From NCBI GenBank assembly GCA_002081555.1, contig MZNV01002307.1, forward strand, positions 1 through 34,574: 34,574 nt of DNA, given 5' to 3'. The stretch is from Protostelium mycophagum (lineage: Eukaryota; Evosea; Variosea; Protosteliida; Protosteliaceae). The translations under genes and the position numbers were made by a program. Positions 22,401 through 34,574 of the stretch are shown here, one piece after another (position 1 is the first letter of the stretch; each line of letters begins with the position of its first letter). A model generated the notes under the pieces. The model was not told the DNA's origin, searched no databases, and worked only from the letters and a program-made list of their open reading frames with translations.

Positions 22401-25400
22401 TTGCCATTTGCCTTCAGAGACACTAAAGACACCATATTGTTGGGAGGTGCCGTGAATATTCTTTCAATCTTGTTTCCACTCAGCTTAACTTTCACCAAGT
22501 TTTGGAGTTCGGTGAAGCTCTTTCTAATTCAGAAATATTATGGAAACTCATCCAATTTCTCAACATTTTTTCCCGCCAAAAGTACACATTCAAATTTTGA
22601 AAAAACGAGATAAATATCATACGAATGTTCGTGGTGTCACCTGTGGCATTGTCCCAAAAAAACGGTTGTCGCTCAGATCAATGCTTTGGAGGGCTCTGAG
22701 GTTCTCGAAAGGTATGGATGACAGGTTATTAAAACTGTTATTCGCCAAAGACAGCAGTTGCAATGAGGAGAGGCCACTCAGCCCCGCCAGAGACCCCGAC
22801 ATCTGACAGGTGTCAGAGATGTCGTGATGAGTTGTCATACTTGGTTCCCACCGATCACCAAATATTCGAGGTTCGACATATTCCTCAGATTTGTGACATC
22901 TCCTCGGAGATTATTATCCGAAATATACAACAATTGCATGTTGTAGAGTGACAGCATGCTCTCGGGTAAACTACCGGATAAATCATTTTTGCTCAGATCT
23001 AGCATGTAGATGTCGGGCCAGCCGAGCAACTCTGGAAATGTTCCAGTCAATTGGTTCTGCGACAGAGTGAGTATCTTCAGATCTGTTAAAGATCTAATGG
23101 CCTCGAGCCCCCCCGTGTACCGGTTTCCATCTAACATCAGGACCTGTCATCAGTCAAAACAATAGATCTGTGGGAAGATTGTGGAGACTCAAATGCTCAC
23201 CTGTAACTTGGTGAGATTTGCCAATTCGTTCAGATCTCCTCCGATATTATTGTATGACGCGTCCAGAAGTGTCATTTCGGACAGAAGAGATATGTTCCCG
23301 GGGTTGCTGTAGTTGTTGTTGTTGACAAGAAGACTTTTGAGGCTTTTCATCTGAGCGTATGGGACCATATCGTCATCAGACAGCTGTCAGTGTCAGAAAT
23401 TTGACAGATGTCTCCGAAAACTCACATTGTTATTGCTCAGGTCAAGTGTCACTAGTCTCGATAGTTGAGTCTCCCCCGTGATGGGTAGTGACGTCAGCCC
23501 GTTGCCTGACAGCATCAAGGTGGTCATCCCGTTGATTTGTCCAAGGAATGACTCGTCTATGAGTATCTTTGAGTTATCCAAAATATTGATGAAGGACACA
23601 TTCGATAAGATGGTGATGGAGTTGTTGTTGATGTAGAAGATGTTGTCAGAATACAGGTTTGATATCGCGTAGTTGGCTAATAATGTCAAAAAGATGCTTT
23701 CTATTATGGTTCTTGCGGATTTATGCCGCGAAGAGATGTACTCACATATCATAAAATCTGTCTCTTGTACGATATGTCGCCATGACGACGTCACAATACA
23801 ACTCGAAAAATCATATGAACTGCCATTTATGGGTGTGGACTCCATTGTCCCCGTGTGCTTGACAGATCAATCACTTTGACATTTTCTAAAAATAGATGAT
23901 GTTTCTTCACATATTTTTCGAGCGCCACAAATTACATCGTTGTAGACTTACTTCGGTGAATATCTGGTCCATGAATAAGACCTCTATCGCCTTGAAAGAA
24001 CCTCCTTGTACTATTGTGGGGAGATTGGCAGGGTGGTTGTTGAATGTACTGTTGTATATCTCTAAGTTTGTGGCGAATATGTAGATGGCGGCACCTCTGT
24101 TGGCAGAGTTTCCTCTGAAAACACACTTTGTCATGGTCATTGTAGACTGTCGAGATCTGAGTGAAAGTTCGGGGAATCGAGTGAAAATTACCGGAAAATC
24201 CGCGTAGATACCGCCCCCGGCCGCTGTTGGGTCATTATTGTACACTGTATTGAAAAATATATTGCTTTTGTAGATGGATGAGGTGGGTCCAAAAGTCTGC
24301 AGATAAATCGCGCCACCCATGTTCCCGGCATAATTGGATTGTAGATTGCAACTGTCCAACATGATTTGCGGCGCATTCGTGGCATTCATGCTCAGGAACC
24401 CTGCGAAATTTCAGTGATATTCCGATTTACGTCTTTTAAATGAAAGGAAATTTCTATGATTTTACCTCCAGAAGGGCCTGTTGCCCGGTTGTAGATTGCC
24501 GTAATATTAGTCAATTGGATAAGTGTTATGGTTCCCTGTATGCCTATCCCCCCCACAGTCCCCGTGTTGAAGGATATCTGGGAGTTGTAGATGGACAATT
24601 GACTCATACTACTGTATTGGGATATGGTGAGAGCACCTGTCCACATTTATTTCTGGTATTATTTTTCGAAGTAGAAATGTACAGATCGACATTGAAGAAC
24701 AGATCGCGACAGATCACGACCAAGATCACAGATATATCTACTGATAAGCACCTCAATCCCAAAGATATAAACAGAAGCTCACCTGATGTATACTGTGGAT
24801 ATCTATTAGATGTGGCCGAGTTGAATGTGACGCTCAGGTTGTTTATATACAACGAGCTCAAGGTTGAGTTGTATACTGTTATTGGCTCCAATTGGTTATT
24901 GCTCAAGTCAATGTTTGACAGCTTCACTAGGACCGGATTGGTCGCTGAATTTTGCGTGAAAATTCGAAGAAAACTCGAATCGGGGCCCAATAGGCATGTC
25001 TGTACATTTACGCTTTGAATTACAACGTTGTAGATCGTCCCTTGTAAAAATAATAAAGAGGGTGTGTCTATTCCGTCACCAAATAACAACGCTGGAGGCT
25101 GCGCCCCGACTATGTCAATATCCTGCATAATCAATGATTTGCAGACTACACCGCTGTAGATGGTCAAAAATGGACTGAGGGGGTTTTAGACTTACTTTTG
25201 GATGTAGAAATTACTGTAGGCTCTGTTGGTGTCGAATTGTATTTGTGAGAGGAAAATTCGCTCGAAATCTCCGTTTATGATATTGATGGGTCCTCCAAAA
25301 ATACCTGAAAATTTTATAAATGTATTGGAATTTATTTGTGATTTTCTTCAGATTTTATTTTCTAAAAATAGAACATACCTAAATTATGCGAAAATACGAG

Positions 25401-26283
25401 ATTCGAAAATTGTAAAATTTGACACTTGGAAGTCATATTGATTTGAAACAGTCCCATTCCGTTGAAATTCTCGCATGAGCTGATGACGTCATTTCTGATG
25501 GTCACATTATTGGTCTGCGATTGGATCGAGATGAATGATGCAAAGGAACTGAATGTGTTACTGTCTATCCACACTGTTGGTATTGTGCCCGTGAGGGAGA
25601 TACATCCGACTGTAGATGTCACTTGATTTCTAATGTAAAAACCACGAAAAGTAACCGTCCAAATAATTTTTATGCTCTATCTGTTTGAAGAAAGTTTCAT
25701 TTCCAAAAAAAATAATAATGTTCCATCGTGATCCTACTCACTCTGATTGTTGTTGAAGTTTTGGAAAGTCGAAAAGTATAAATAAAAACTGTCCACATTA
25801 TTCACAGTAATGGCTGATCTTCTCTGGAATTGCGAGAATGTACAATTGGTGATGGTAATGTTGCCACCTCCTTGCACCTTGATGGCAGAAGAAGATCCAT
25901 CGTTAAATGTAAAGCCTAAAAGCATCATGATTTACGTATCGGGAGTTGATCCCACCTGAGATCGATACATCAGCCACATTTTCGAATTGAAACCATGAAT
26001 CGAACGATTGAAATGGAGTGTTGTTCACGTTAAAGATAGAGATAGTTGTCTTCGTGTTTCTGACGGAAAGATGGAAGGCACTGGTGTTATTGATGTTACA
26101 TCGTATGACCAGAGCAGAAGGATTTGAAGTCAGTGCCGTGTCCACCTCTTCGACCCATCAACATAAATATTATGACTACGATTCAATCATACCTTGTTGT
26201 ATTTCGTTCATATTGCCCACATTTAGAATATCTGGAAATCCTTGGCAGCATACGAGCATGAGACACCATAGAAGACATCTCAT
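19461..26283 (-). CDS. Receptor tyrosine-kinase-like protein: beta-helix, LRRs, TM, kinase
   Basis: Exons 5' to 3': 26193-26283, 25956-26147, 25742-25915, 25379-25621, 25196-25304, 24783-25153, 24466-24636, 24192-24400, 23952-24146, 23746-23857, 23426-23676, 23201-23383, 22841-23143, 22641-22802, 22063-22520, 21885-22019, 21621-21854, 21030-21306, 20887-20982, 20758-20844, 20445-20712, 20187-20316, 20064-20102, 19889-20021, 19461-19851, about 1,670 aa. Order: signal peptide (MRCLLWCLMLVCC); Asn/Ser-rich parallel beta-helix repeats to about residue 620; about ten leucine-rich repeats (LDLSKNDLSGSLPESM; LDLSDNNISDIPPSL) to about 1,120; one membrane span (AAYIIVLVSVAGVCTCAMPF); kinase at about 1,300-1,560; acidic Tyr-containing tail. 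The kinase is intact: GSGQFG loop, VALK, HRDLASRN, DFG, and PIRWTAPEV, which is the tyrosine-kinase type of activation segment. All junctions agree in phase except one apparent extra base in the exon 22063-22520. It is probably a surface receptor that phosphorylates tyrosine; the ligand is unknown. Confidence 0.9.
21325..21553. repeat. Imperfect direct duplication inside an intron
   Basis: Two diverged copies of about 95 bases (about 21325-21421 and 21460-21553), about 135 bases apart, share TTGTGCGTCTTTGGTG versus TTGTGCATCTTTGGTG, CTTCTGG versus CCTCTGG, and GGCAG followed by CACGAA. Between them lies a perfect hairpin, TTGCGGC-TGA-GCCGCAA (21450-21466). Both lie in the 314-base intron 21307-21620 of the receptor kinase gene, much longer than its neighbours, so a local duplication probably enlarged this intron. 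Confidence 0.6.
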
Positions 26284-26498
26284 CTCTCTGTGTGAATCGT
26301 TTTCGGAGATTTTGTGAAGAATATCAAGGAATATCATATTTTTTAAAACCTTCCGAAAACACGCACGACAACAACCGCAGCTTGCTTCAAAGAAGTGGAA
26401 GTTCCGGCCACGTGTGGATGAAAATAATTGTCTTCTGCAGATCAAGGAGATGTCATTCCAACTAACCTTCGCATGGAAGACACAAGGGCTGGATGAGG

Positions 26499-26806
26499 CT
26501 AATGGATCATGGAAGTTCCAGAAACAAATAATACCTTCTGATTTCTGTACCCTTTTGTGGCACAGCACCAGAGGTCGTCAGCTTTCTCTCCTGCCAACAA
26601 TTTTTCAAGAATTGCTTACCATCAGACAAAACGAAATTCGTGCCAAAGGCACTCACAACAACCTGTTCATGTTCTTGAAGATGGCTCATGTGATTGTTCA
26701 GCCCATAAATGGCACGTTGTCCCGTTTTAGACGAAATCTTCTGAGGACAAAGGTGAGCGAGCAGTTGTTCTCTCGACTTCAAAGCTGTGTGATGTGCGAC
26801 GCTCAT
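26499..26806 (-). CDS. Small 92-residue protein, possibly Dad1-like
   Basis: Two exons, 26620-26806 and 26499-26590, with a 29-nt intron that has clean GTAAGC and GGCAG ends; together 279 nt, 92 aa and a stop. The protein has MSVAHHTALKSREQLLAHL, then GLNNHMSHLQEHEQVVVSAF and EKADDLW. The length and the LN...L...G..F...LW pattern recall the DASH/DAM1 kinetochore subunit Dad1, but the spacing before LW is longer than I would expect, so the name is a weak guess. It fits the free space between the Sec61 poly-A signal and the start of the receptor kinase gene, all on the minus strand. A competing plus-strand open frame, 26414-26818, has no family feature. Confidence 0.4.
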
Positions 26807-26869
26807 TCTGAATGGTAGCAACAACAAGAGAAGGATTACGCTACAATCTGATACCGTCTTTATTGACTC

Positions 26870-28582
26870 TTAGAAGAGGAATGATCCAAGCTCTTGCTGC
26901 TCCTTGAGGAAGATCTCAAAGTACTGGTAGATTATAGTTACAGCCAAGAGGATACCAGTTCCACTTCCGATAGCTCCCATGAAGTCAGCTGTCACTGACA
27001 GAGCTCCGATACACAGTCCTCCGAATGTGGCAGCAATGGGGATGTATCTGTTCAACTCCTTCTCCAAAGAGCTGTCTCTGTGTCCTCTCATTGTCATCTG
27101 TCCGTAAATCAGAATTGATTTCTTGTGAAACTATAAATATACTTACACCCTGCTCACGGAGCTGCTTGGCGACATCCTTTGAGGAAGAGCCAGAAACCTC
27201 GGGCCATGCTCTAGAGAAGAGAGCACAAGTGGACAAAACGAAACCGATGTAGATAATGGCTCTAAGAGGGTCGTAGAACATGTCGGCTGTGCTGTGGGGA
27301 GGAGAGATGTAGTAGGCCAATCCAGAGACGGGGATCTGGTGTCCAGTGCGGCCATACTCCTTTTAAGATTCAATAAAAAATCATCATGATCAGAATGAAG
27401 ATGACTGACCTGCCATTGTCCAAAGAGACCGACGAGGAAGTTGTCGGGGAATCTTCTGAACAAAACTTGAGAGAAGAAGTACAAGTTGGAGACGAGAGCG
27501 GTCTGGAGGATGATGGGCATGTTGGAGGTGTAGAACAACTTGATGGGGTATGTTCCAGACTGTCCCTTGACTCTGGCGTTCTTAACGGGGAGGTCGACTC
27601 TGAATCCTTGGAAGTAGATGACAATGCAGAAAACGAGGACTGTGGCCAAAAGGTTGGTGATGTTGGGGAGGTTCTGGCGGTAGAAGGCCTCTTTGAGAGC
27701 GCGAACCTTGTCGTTACGGGTGATCAAGAGGTGGAAGAGGGCGATGATGGCTCCCTCGAACTCGGTTCCTCTTCCCATGTTGGTGGTGATGGGGCTGAAA
27801 GCCTTCCAGATGATAGACTCGCAGATGTTGGTGGCAATGAAGAGTGAGATTCCAGATCCGAGTCCGTGTCCCTTCTGCAACAGCTCGTCCTAAGAGAAAA
27901 TGAGATCTGGTTCCGTTGCGAAAAATGTGATCTAAGACACTCACGAGAACGAGGACGATGATACCGGCGAAGAAGAGTTGGAGGACAATAAGTGTGGCGT
28001 TACCGAGTCCAAGAGAAGCGGTATCTCCGTACATGCCAGACATAACGTACACAGTTCCTTGTCCAAGAGTGATGAGCATACCAAGAACTGCGACGTTTAG
28101 AATCACTCGATTTGAACGATAATTATAACTCACGCTTCTGGGCGCCGTTGTAAAGGTTTCTCTCCTCCTTGTTTCCCTGATCGACGTCGATGATCTTGGC
28201 ACCAGCCAAGAGTTGGACGACAAGTCCAGAGGTAACAATGGGTGAAATACCGAGCTCCATAAGAGTACCTCTGTTAGAGGCAAGAATGACTCTCATCCAG
28301 TAGAATGGGTCAGCACTGTCGCTTGAGACGATACCGTATAGAGGGATTTGGCAGCAAACAAGGTAGATAAATAGAGTGATCGCTGTCCACAAGACTCTCT
28401 CCTTGAATGGGACCTTCCTCTCAGGTGCTGTGACCTCAGGGAGGAAGGGCATAAAGGGCTTGACCAGATGTAATAGTTTAACTAAATTACACGATCAGAT
28501 TCCATATCAAGGGGAGAGCTTGAACGTTGAAGGACATCGTTGTATTTGGTAATATCGAAATCAGGTCTAAAAATCGAATCAT
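26870..28582 (-). CDS. SEC61A: Sec61 alpha, protein-conducting channel subunit
   Basis: Sec61 alpha forms the ER channel for co-translational secretion and membrane insertion, with ten membrane spans. Exons 5' to 3' after the first: 28134-28458, 27945-28087, 27410-27889, 27147-27359, 26870-27097, giving 462 codons that match the family closely: [106 protein letters not shown] and the C-terminal [12 protein letters not shown]. The first exon is uncertain. MIRFLDLI at 28582 matches the family start (MGFRFLDLI), but about 20 residues separate it from a usable donor; donors at 28526 or 28493 both join 28458 in phase. An alternative start is the ATG at 28537. A poly-A signal AATAAA lies at 26855-26860 (minus strand), just after the stop. 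High expression is expected. Confidence 0.95.
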
Positions 28583-29483
28583 CTTACAAGTCATGGTTCT
28601 CGTCTGTCGATGCTTTTGCTGGTCTGAGCAAACGTCCTGACCTCCCTCTCTTTGGGGGTCTTTTGATTTGTCACGGTTGTTACCGTGATATTTAGCGAAT
28701 AATTTACGGAATACGTGGTGACGTTGTCCTGAAATCGAAGGGTCAAACAAAGTCAAGGAGAGATATCTTAGAAAGATTCATCTGTTCTGCAGATCATGAT
28801 CATCTTTTCGATCTTGAGGTGGATGGAAGTAGAAGGCCTTTAGAATGTATTTATGAACGCGATCTGATTCATATAACATGTCGCACTGGGAGGATCGCTT
28901 TTCATTTTAAGTTTGTCCCTCCAAAATCCACAAACATGCATCGATCAGTGCGACCTCCTGTATTTATTTTTCTTACAACTTGTTCGCGGGGAACAGTGTT
29001 GTGGTTTCTGTAATGCCATCGACGCGAAAGAAAATCAAGAGACAATCCGAATGCAGCAACCATCGAACTTATTGGAGTCTAAAAGCGGTTTCGCTCTCCT
29101 TCCAGAGAAGGTGTCTTTCTCTCCAGAGGCTGAACGTTGGAAGTGACTGAAACTCAGTTCGATGTAAATGAAAATGAAAACATGGAAGCAATACAAAATC
29201 TTTGAGGTGAATTGGGGCTCTTGTACATCAGTGTTTCACCGTTGTGAACTGAATATACAGGCTTCACAAAGCCAGGCAATCGTTCGAGTCCCGAGCTGAA
29301 ATGTTCTCGTTTGTCTCCTTTTCATGGACGATCTCAAGAAGACATCCCCAAACTTGAGAGATATTTTCCGTGAACAACAGCCGAAACTGGAACAAAAGAC
29401 ACAAGCTCACTTCTGCCCGGTTGAAAAATTGGCCTTTTGAACGAAACACAAAATATTTTCCTGCTGTCGCGCTTCACATCATC
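28583..29483. other. Spacer between divergent Sec61 and DENN genes
   Basis: This stretch of about 900 bases should hold two promoters. One candidate coding piece is a plus-strand frame from ATG 29324 (MDDLKKTSPNLRDIF), which could be a 5' exon of the DENN gene. Another is the short frame ending RMQQPSNLLESKSGFALLP near 29053-29146, too short to judge. A small inverted repeat, CACGG/CCGTG, lies near 28670-28685. No RNA gene is seen. Confidence 0.4.
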
Positions 29484-31508
29484 ATGTTGGAACCTATAGA
29501 GGACTTGGACGTTGATTCATGGAAACTGGACGAACTGTTGAAACCTCTGTCACAATGGAAGCCAGCAAAGGACACGATGTTTGAGAGTTTTATGGTGATT
29601 GGTCTTTCAGGCGAGAGGAAGGTCAGGACTCCCGCTCCTGCCTCTATGGCTGCGGAAGTCATATATAGCCACCCTAAATCAGAGTGCGAAAACTTTCCTT
29701 CATCAGCATTTCTGAAGATATTAGGTATAGCAACGTTCTTATCAATTATTTGTATCCAGATGGCAGAGTGCCCATTGAAAGCATAGACAAAACAGTCTCA
29801 TTATCCGATCTGCAGACCATTTTGTTCTGGCAGACCTCCACACTGCAATCTGCAGACAACAGCTTTGTTTTCCAGCTTGGCAGGTGAGCAGACCTCCACT
29901 GACAAAACATGACACCCATAGACATACCTTAATCGACAAAAAAGGCAACAAAAAGCCTCTATACGCTGTATGTGTTAAAAATCGAGAATTAGTGAGGGTA
30001 AGAGATGATGAAGCAGTTGATATCACGCAGTGTCAGCTCTGATCATGCCAGGATAAATTAACCTTAGTTTCTCTCACATCCAGCCCCATCATAGACCCTC
30101 GTGCCGCGGTTAAGAAGATGGCACAAAAAGAAGACACGCATGAACATGCCGCCGATCGTTACTATGTCTTTCTGACCCGTCATCCTTATTTCAAGATACA
30201 TTTCGAGATCCTGTACATGGTGTTGGGTGAGTCATCTTCTACATCCTCTATAACCTGTATATTGACATGTTCAGCGCGTGAGCAGATGAGACGTAGTTGT
30301 AGACGTGCAAGAGTTAAAATCCCCGCGGGAAATGAGCTGGTTGAGTTGATACAATCGTATTACAACGCAAGGGTCCCAGATCTCATGGAGGTTTGATTTC
30401 ATGATGCCATCGACACCACATTCTTAAAGTCTTCAGGTGTACACACTTCGTGTTCCAGGAATGGATGACCCGATCAAGCTCACTGCTTATGTGAGTATCG
30501 AATTATTATCATGATTTTTGTTGCGGCAAAAGCCACAATTAGACGCCATTTGCATCCAAGTCCAAAGTACATAAAATAATACTTTTTCGCTCGAAAAGTA
30601 CTTTTATAAAATAAAACACTTCACATTTGATGACGTCACACAGAATGAACAACAATTATTCAGCAACTGGTTCGGTGCCACCATGGGAACGGCTCTGTCG
30701 ACGGAAAATATCGTCACTTTGATACACGCTCTGATTTTGGAGCAAAATGTACTCCTTGTGTCCCCCTCTCCCGGCCTCTGCTCAGCCGTTGCGTGAGTGA
30801 TGACGTCATCATATGTACAATGACACTCATCGTTGTAGATGGGTTTTGTACAGACTGATGGATTCTACAATCGGTTGGCATGCTATTTTTGAGCCATTGG
30901 CGCCCTCCAGCGCCATATCTCATTTCCCGCTTAAATATTTGGCGGGAGTCACTGTACAGCCCTTGAATTTTCCAGAAGGAACTATAATTGTCTCTGTCGA
31001 CAGTAACAAGGTCATCCTATATACATCAGTCATGATCGAGACGTACTGAAACGAAAAAGGTCACCATCCCGACAAGCGTGAAGCTGCCAGCTTTACCAAA
31101 GAGGGAGGAGCTTGAAAAAACAGTCGGAAAATACATCAAGGATCTAAGGGCATCTGCAAAAGACAAAAGAATAGACCCTTACAAGGCTGTAGTTGATCAT
31201 CAGGTTCGACAAATCATCGGGATACATTCTGATTTCGACAGATTCATGCCAAGGAATATATGGACGCCATTACTTCCTTCCTTACAGACCTGAAGCAGTC
31301 CGCTTTCATCCCCGGAAAGTCATATGACACTGTCATCAAACACAGAGACAAGGTGAACGAATAATGTGATCGATAGACCAACATGATCTCTGAAACTTTG
31401 CAGGTGGCCAGCTCTGTTCCAAAGACGGAGAAAGAGTTTTACAAAGCTTTCATGAGCACGAGGAACTTTGAGTTTTTATGGAAGGACCAACAGACAAAAA
31501 AGAAATAA
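29484..31508 (+). CDS. DENN-domain protein, likely Rab GEF
   Basis: DENN proteins bind inactive Rab GTPases and promote GDP/GTP exchange on membranes. Exons: 29484-29724, 29760-29883, 29922-30031, 30095-30226, 30275-30390, 30437-30490, 30644-30792, 30839-31010, 31060-31203, 31242-31352, 31404-31508 (1,458 nt, 485 aa, in frame). All three lobes are seen. The uDENN lobe reads MFESFMVIGLSG, FVFQLGRHTLIDKKG and YAVCVKNREL. The central cDENN lobe reads YYVFLTRHPYFKIHFEILY, then IVTLIHALILEQNVLLVSP, the LYRLMDSTIGWHAIFEPLAP segment, and PLKYLAGV. The helical dDENN lobe reads AKEYMDAITSFL, ending in FYKAFMSTRNFEFLW. The start at 29484 lies close to the uDENN strand, as in short family members; an upstream exon from 29324 is possible. 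The stop overlaps an AATAAA signal (31504), and the demethylase gene starts 117 bases on. The Rab partner cannot be read from sequence. Confidence 0.88.
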
Positions 31509-31625
31509 AATATGGAATGGTCTACAATTCCAGGATTTATTCTCATCATCCGTTCTCAATTCGCAACCCCACATCACAGTGTTCAGACAGTGCCATCACT
31601 GAATATAGCTGTGTGAGAGTTAGAA

Positions 31626-33762
<2,137 letters not shown>

Positions 33763-34127
33763 TAAATTTGTATATAAAAATCTGATCTGTCTACTCTGTC
33801 TCTGGACAAGGAGCTGCTGCCTTTTTTGTGGTAGGTCCATGATCAATTTTTCAAAATAGCCCACTTCTCATTAATGTTTTCCGGTATTTAATGGAATCGG
33901 AGACAAAGGTCCCTGAGTTCCATCTTATCAATTGCATCTTCTGAATCAATTGTCATCATCATCCCCACTGGAACGATGTGGTTCTATTTGATGGCGTGGT
34001 CACGAGCGCAGAACACTAAAACATGTTGAGCACAGGATGGATCCTTCCACAACAATGTAGAACTACCTCCCCAACTCATTTCTCTTGCACGGTATAATGG
34101 TCTAAGCTCCACATGGGGCACAGAAGG
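33763..34127. other. 3' flank of demethylase gene
   Basis: About 365 bases follow the stop. The first part is AT-rich and probably 3' UTR. Open frames here on both strands are short and featureless. I see no gene. Confidence 0.45.
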
Positions 34128-34193
34128 TAACTCGTGCGGTATCGAACCCGGGTTCGCTGGTGAATAAGCACCACAACCGGTGAACCATCGGGA
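34128..34193 (-). pseudogene. tRNA-Glu-like relic
   Basis: On the minus strand from 34193 the sequence reads TCCCGATGGTTCACCGG, like the 5' end and A box of eukaryotic tRNA-Glu, and ends with CCCGGGTTCGATACC, an almost ideal B box. However, the acceptor stem does not close, the T-stem is broken (CCCGG against ACCGC) and the anticodon arm is irregular (TGGTG CTTATT CACCA). It is probably a decayed tRNA-Glu(TTC) copy or the head of a tRNA-derived SINE. The intact tRNA-Gly at 16802 shows what a working gene looks like here. Confidence 0.45.
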
Positions 34194-34574
34194 CTCTTTC
34201 AGACGATGAACTTCCAAAAATGGCGGTAGTTATCGTGGATGAATGCGGTATAATTCTCTGACTTAAACGTCAGCGTGAGATTATGATCATCACAACATAT
34301 CAAAGACTGAGAAAACTTGAAACTTATTGAATTCAAAAGGCCCTCAAAACCTGCGAGCCCCAGATAAGCTCTTCACTCAAAAAATTCCAGTGAGAGGCAA
34401 ACAAGAGGAAAAAGGCCTTACTCGACCACCTAATATAATTTCACTTGAAAGTTTGATGAAGTATGAAAACAAGGACAAACAGAGTCTGGGCACGGTAACT
34501 CAATTTCGGAGTCATGGTAGCTTACGTGTGCCGACTCGACTCTGTCTGTCCACCTCGGAATGAAAATCAGAGTT
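34194..34574. other. Window end, possible partial gene
   Basis: A plus-strand frame is open from about 34321 (LRAPDKLFTQKIPVRGK and onward) but has no ATG start in frame and no family feature. It could be an internal exon ending at a GTAACT donor near 34495, or chance. Nothing else is visible. Confidence 0.25.

Noticed and set aside
24440-25018. Plus-strand open frame of 192 codons
   Set aside because: Antisense to the beta-helix exons of the receptor kinase and crosses their introns.
27386-27893. Plus-strand open frames of 153 and 66 codons opposite Sec61
   Set aside because: Antisense shadows of the highly conserved Sec61 exon 27410-27889; their acidic composition follows from Sec61 codon use.

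Overview
This is a gene-dense eukaryotic nuclear window. Almost every protein gene is split by very short GT-AG introns (mostly 29-60 nt, a few of 100-315 nt), so the long open frames are exons rather than whole genes. The gene set (VPS13, a receptor tyrosine-kinase-like protein with a beta-helix/LRR ectodomain, a TKL-type pseudokinase, a KDM4-like demethylase, Sec61 alpha, a DENN protein and a nuclear RNase P RNA) plus the tiny introns suggest a free-living unicellular eukaryote. My best guess is an amoebozoan of the protosteloid/variosean kind; that is an inference and I have no sequence match for it. I see no virus-like element, transposon or CRISPR array.

Layout. Minus strand, 1-183: 5' end of a gene for a Pro/Tyr/Gly/Gln-repeat protein. 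Plus strand, 859-11442: VPS13 lipid-transfer protein in 28 exons, about 2,820 aa. Plus strand, 11991-14292: a pseudokinase joined to a degenerate Rab/Ras-like domain. Plus strand, 14392-14697: RNase P RNA, with a TATA-like box and a T-run terminator. Minus strand, 14729-15526: DsbA/FrnE-type thioredoxin-fold protein. Minus strand, 15653-18517: 13-exon protein, possibly a 2-oxoglutarate oxygenase, carrying a tRNA-Gly(TCC) gene inside one intron. Minus strand, 18514-19358: unknown protein whose stop overlaps the start of the previous gene. Minus strand, 19461-26283: 25-exon receptor tyrosine-kinase-like gene. Minus strand, 26499-26806: small 92-residue gene. Minus strand, 26870-28582: Sec61 alpha. 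Plus strand, 29484-31508: DENN-domain protein. Plus strand, 31626-33762: JmjN/JmjC histone demethylase with a C-terminal homeodomain-like segment. Minus strand, about 34128-34193: tRNA-Glu-like relic.

The splice models were made by hand: each junction keeps reading frame, and apart from one apparent one-base shift in the receptor kinase gene every model closes to a multiple of three. The KDM4 model is the best supported: its iron- and zinc-binding residues fall at the same residue numbers as in human KDM4A.

The most unusual items are the demethylase-homeodomain fusion, the pseudokinase-pseudoGTPase fusion, and three short DNA words strongly over-represented across the window: GTTGTAGA/TCTACAAC, the palindrome GAAATTTC, and the MEF2-like box CTAAAAATAG. 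The genes do not look like one pathway. Several concern membranes (VPS13, DENN, Sec61, receptor kinase), but there is no sign of operon-like organisation.
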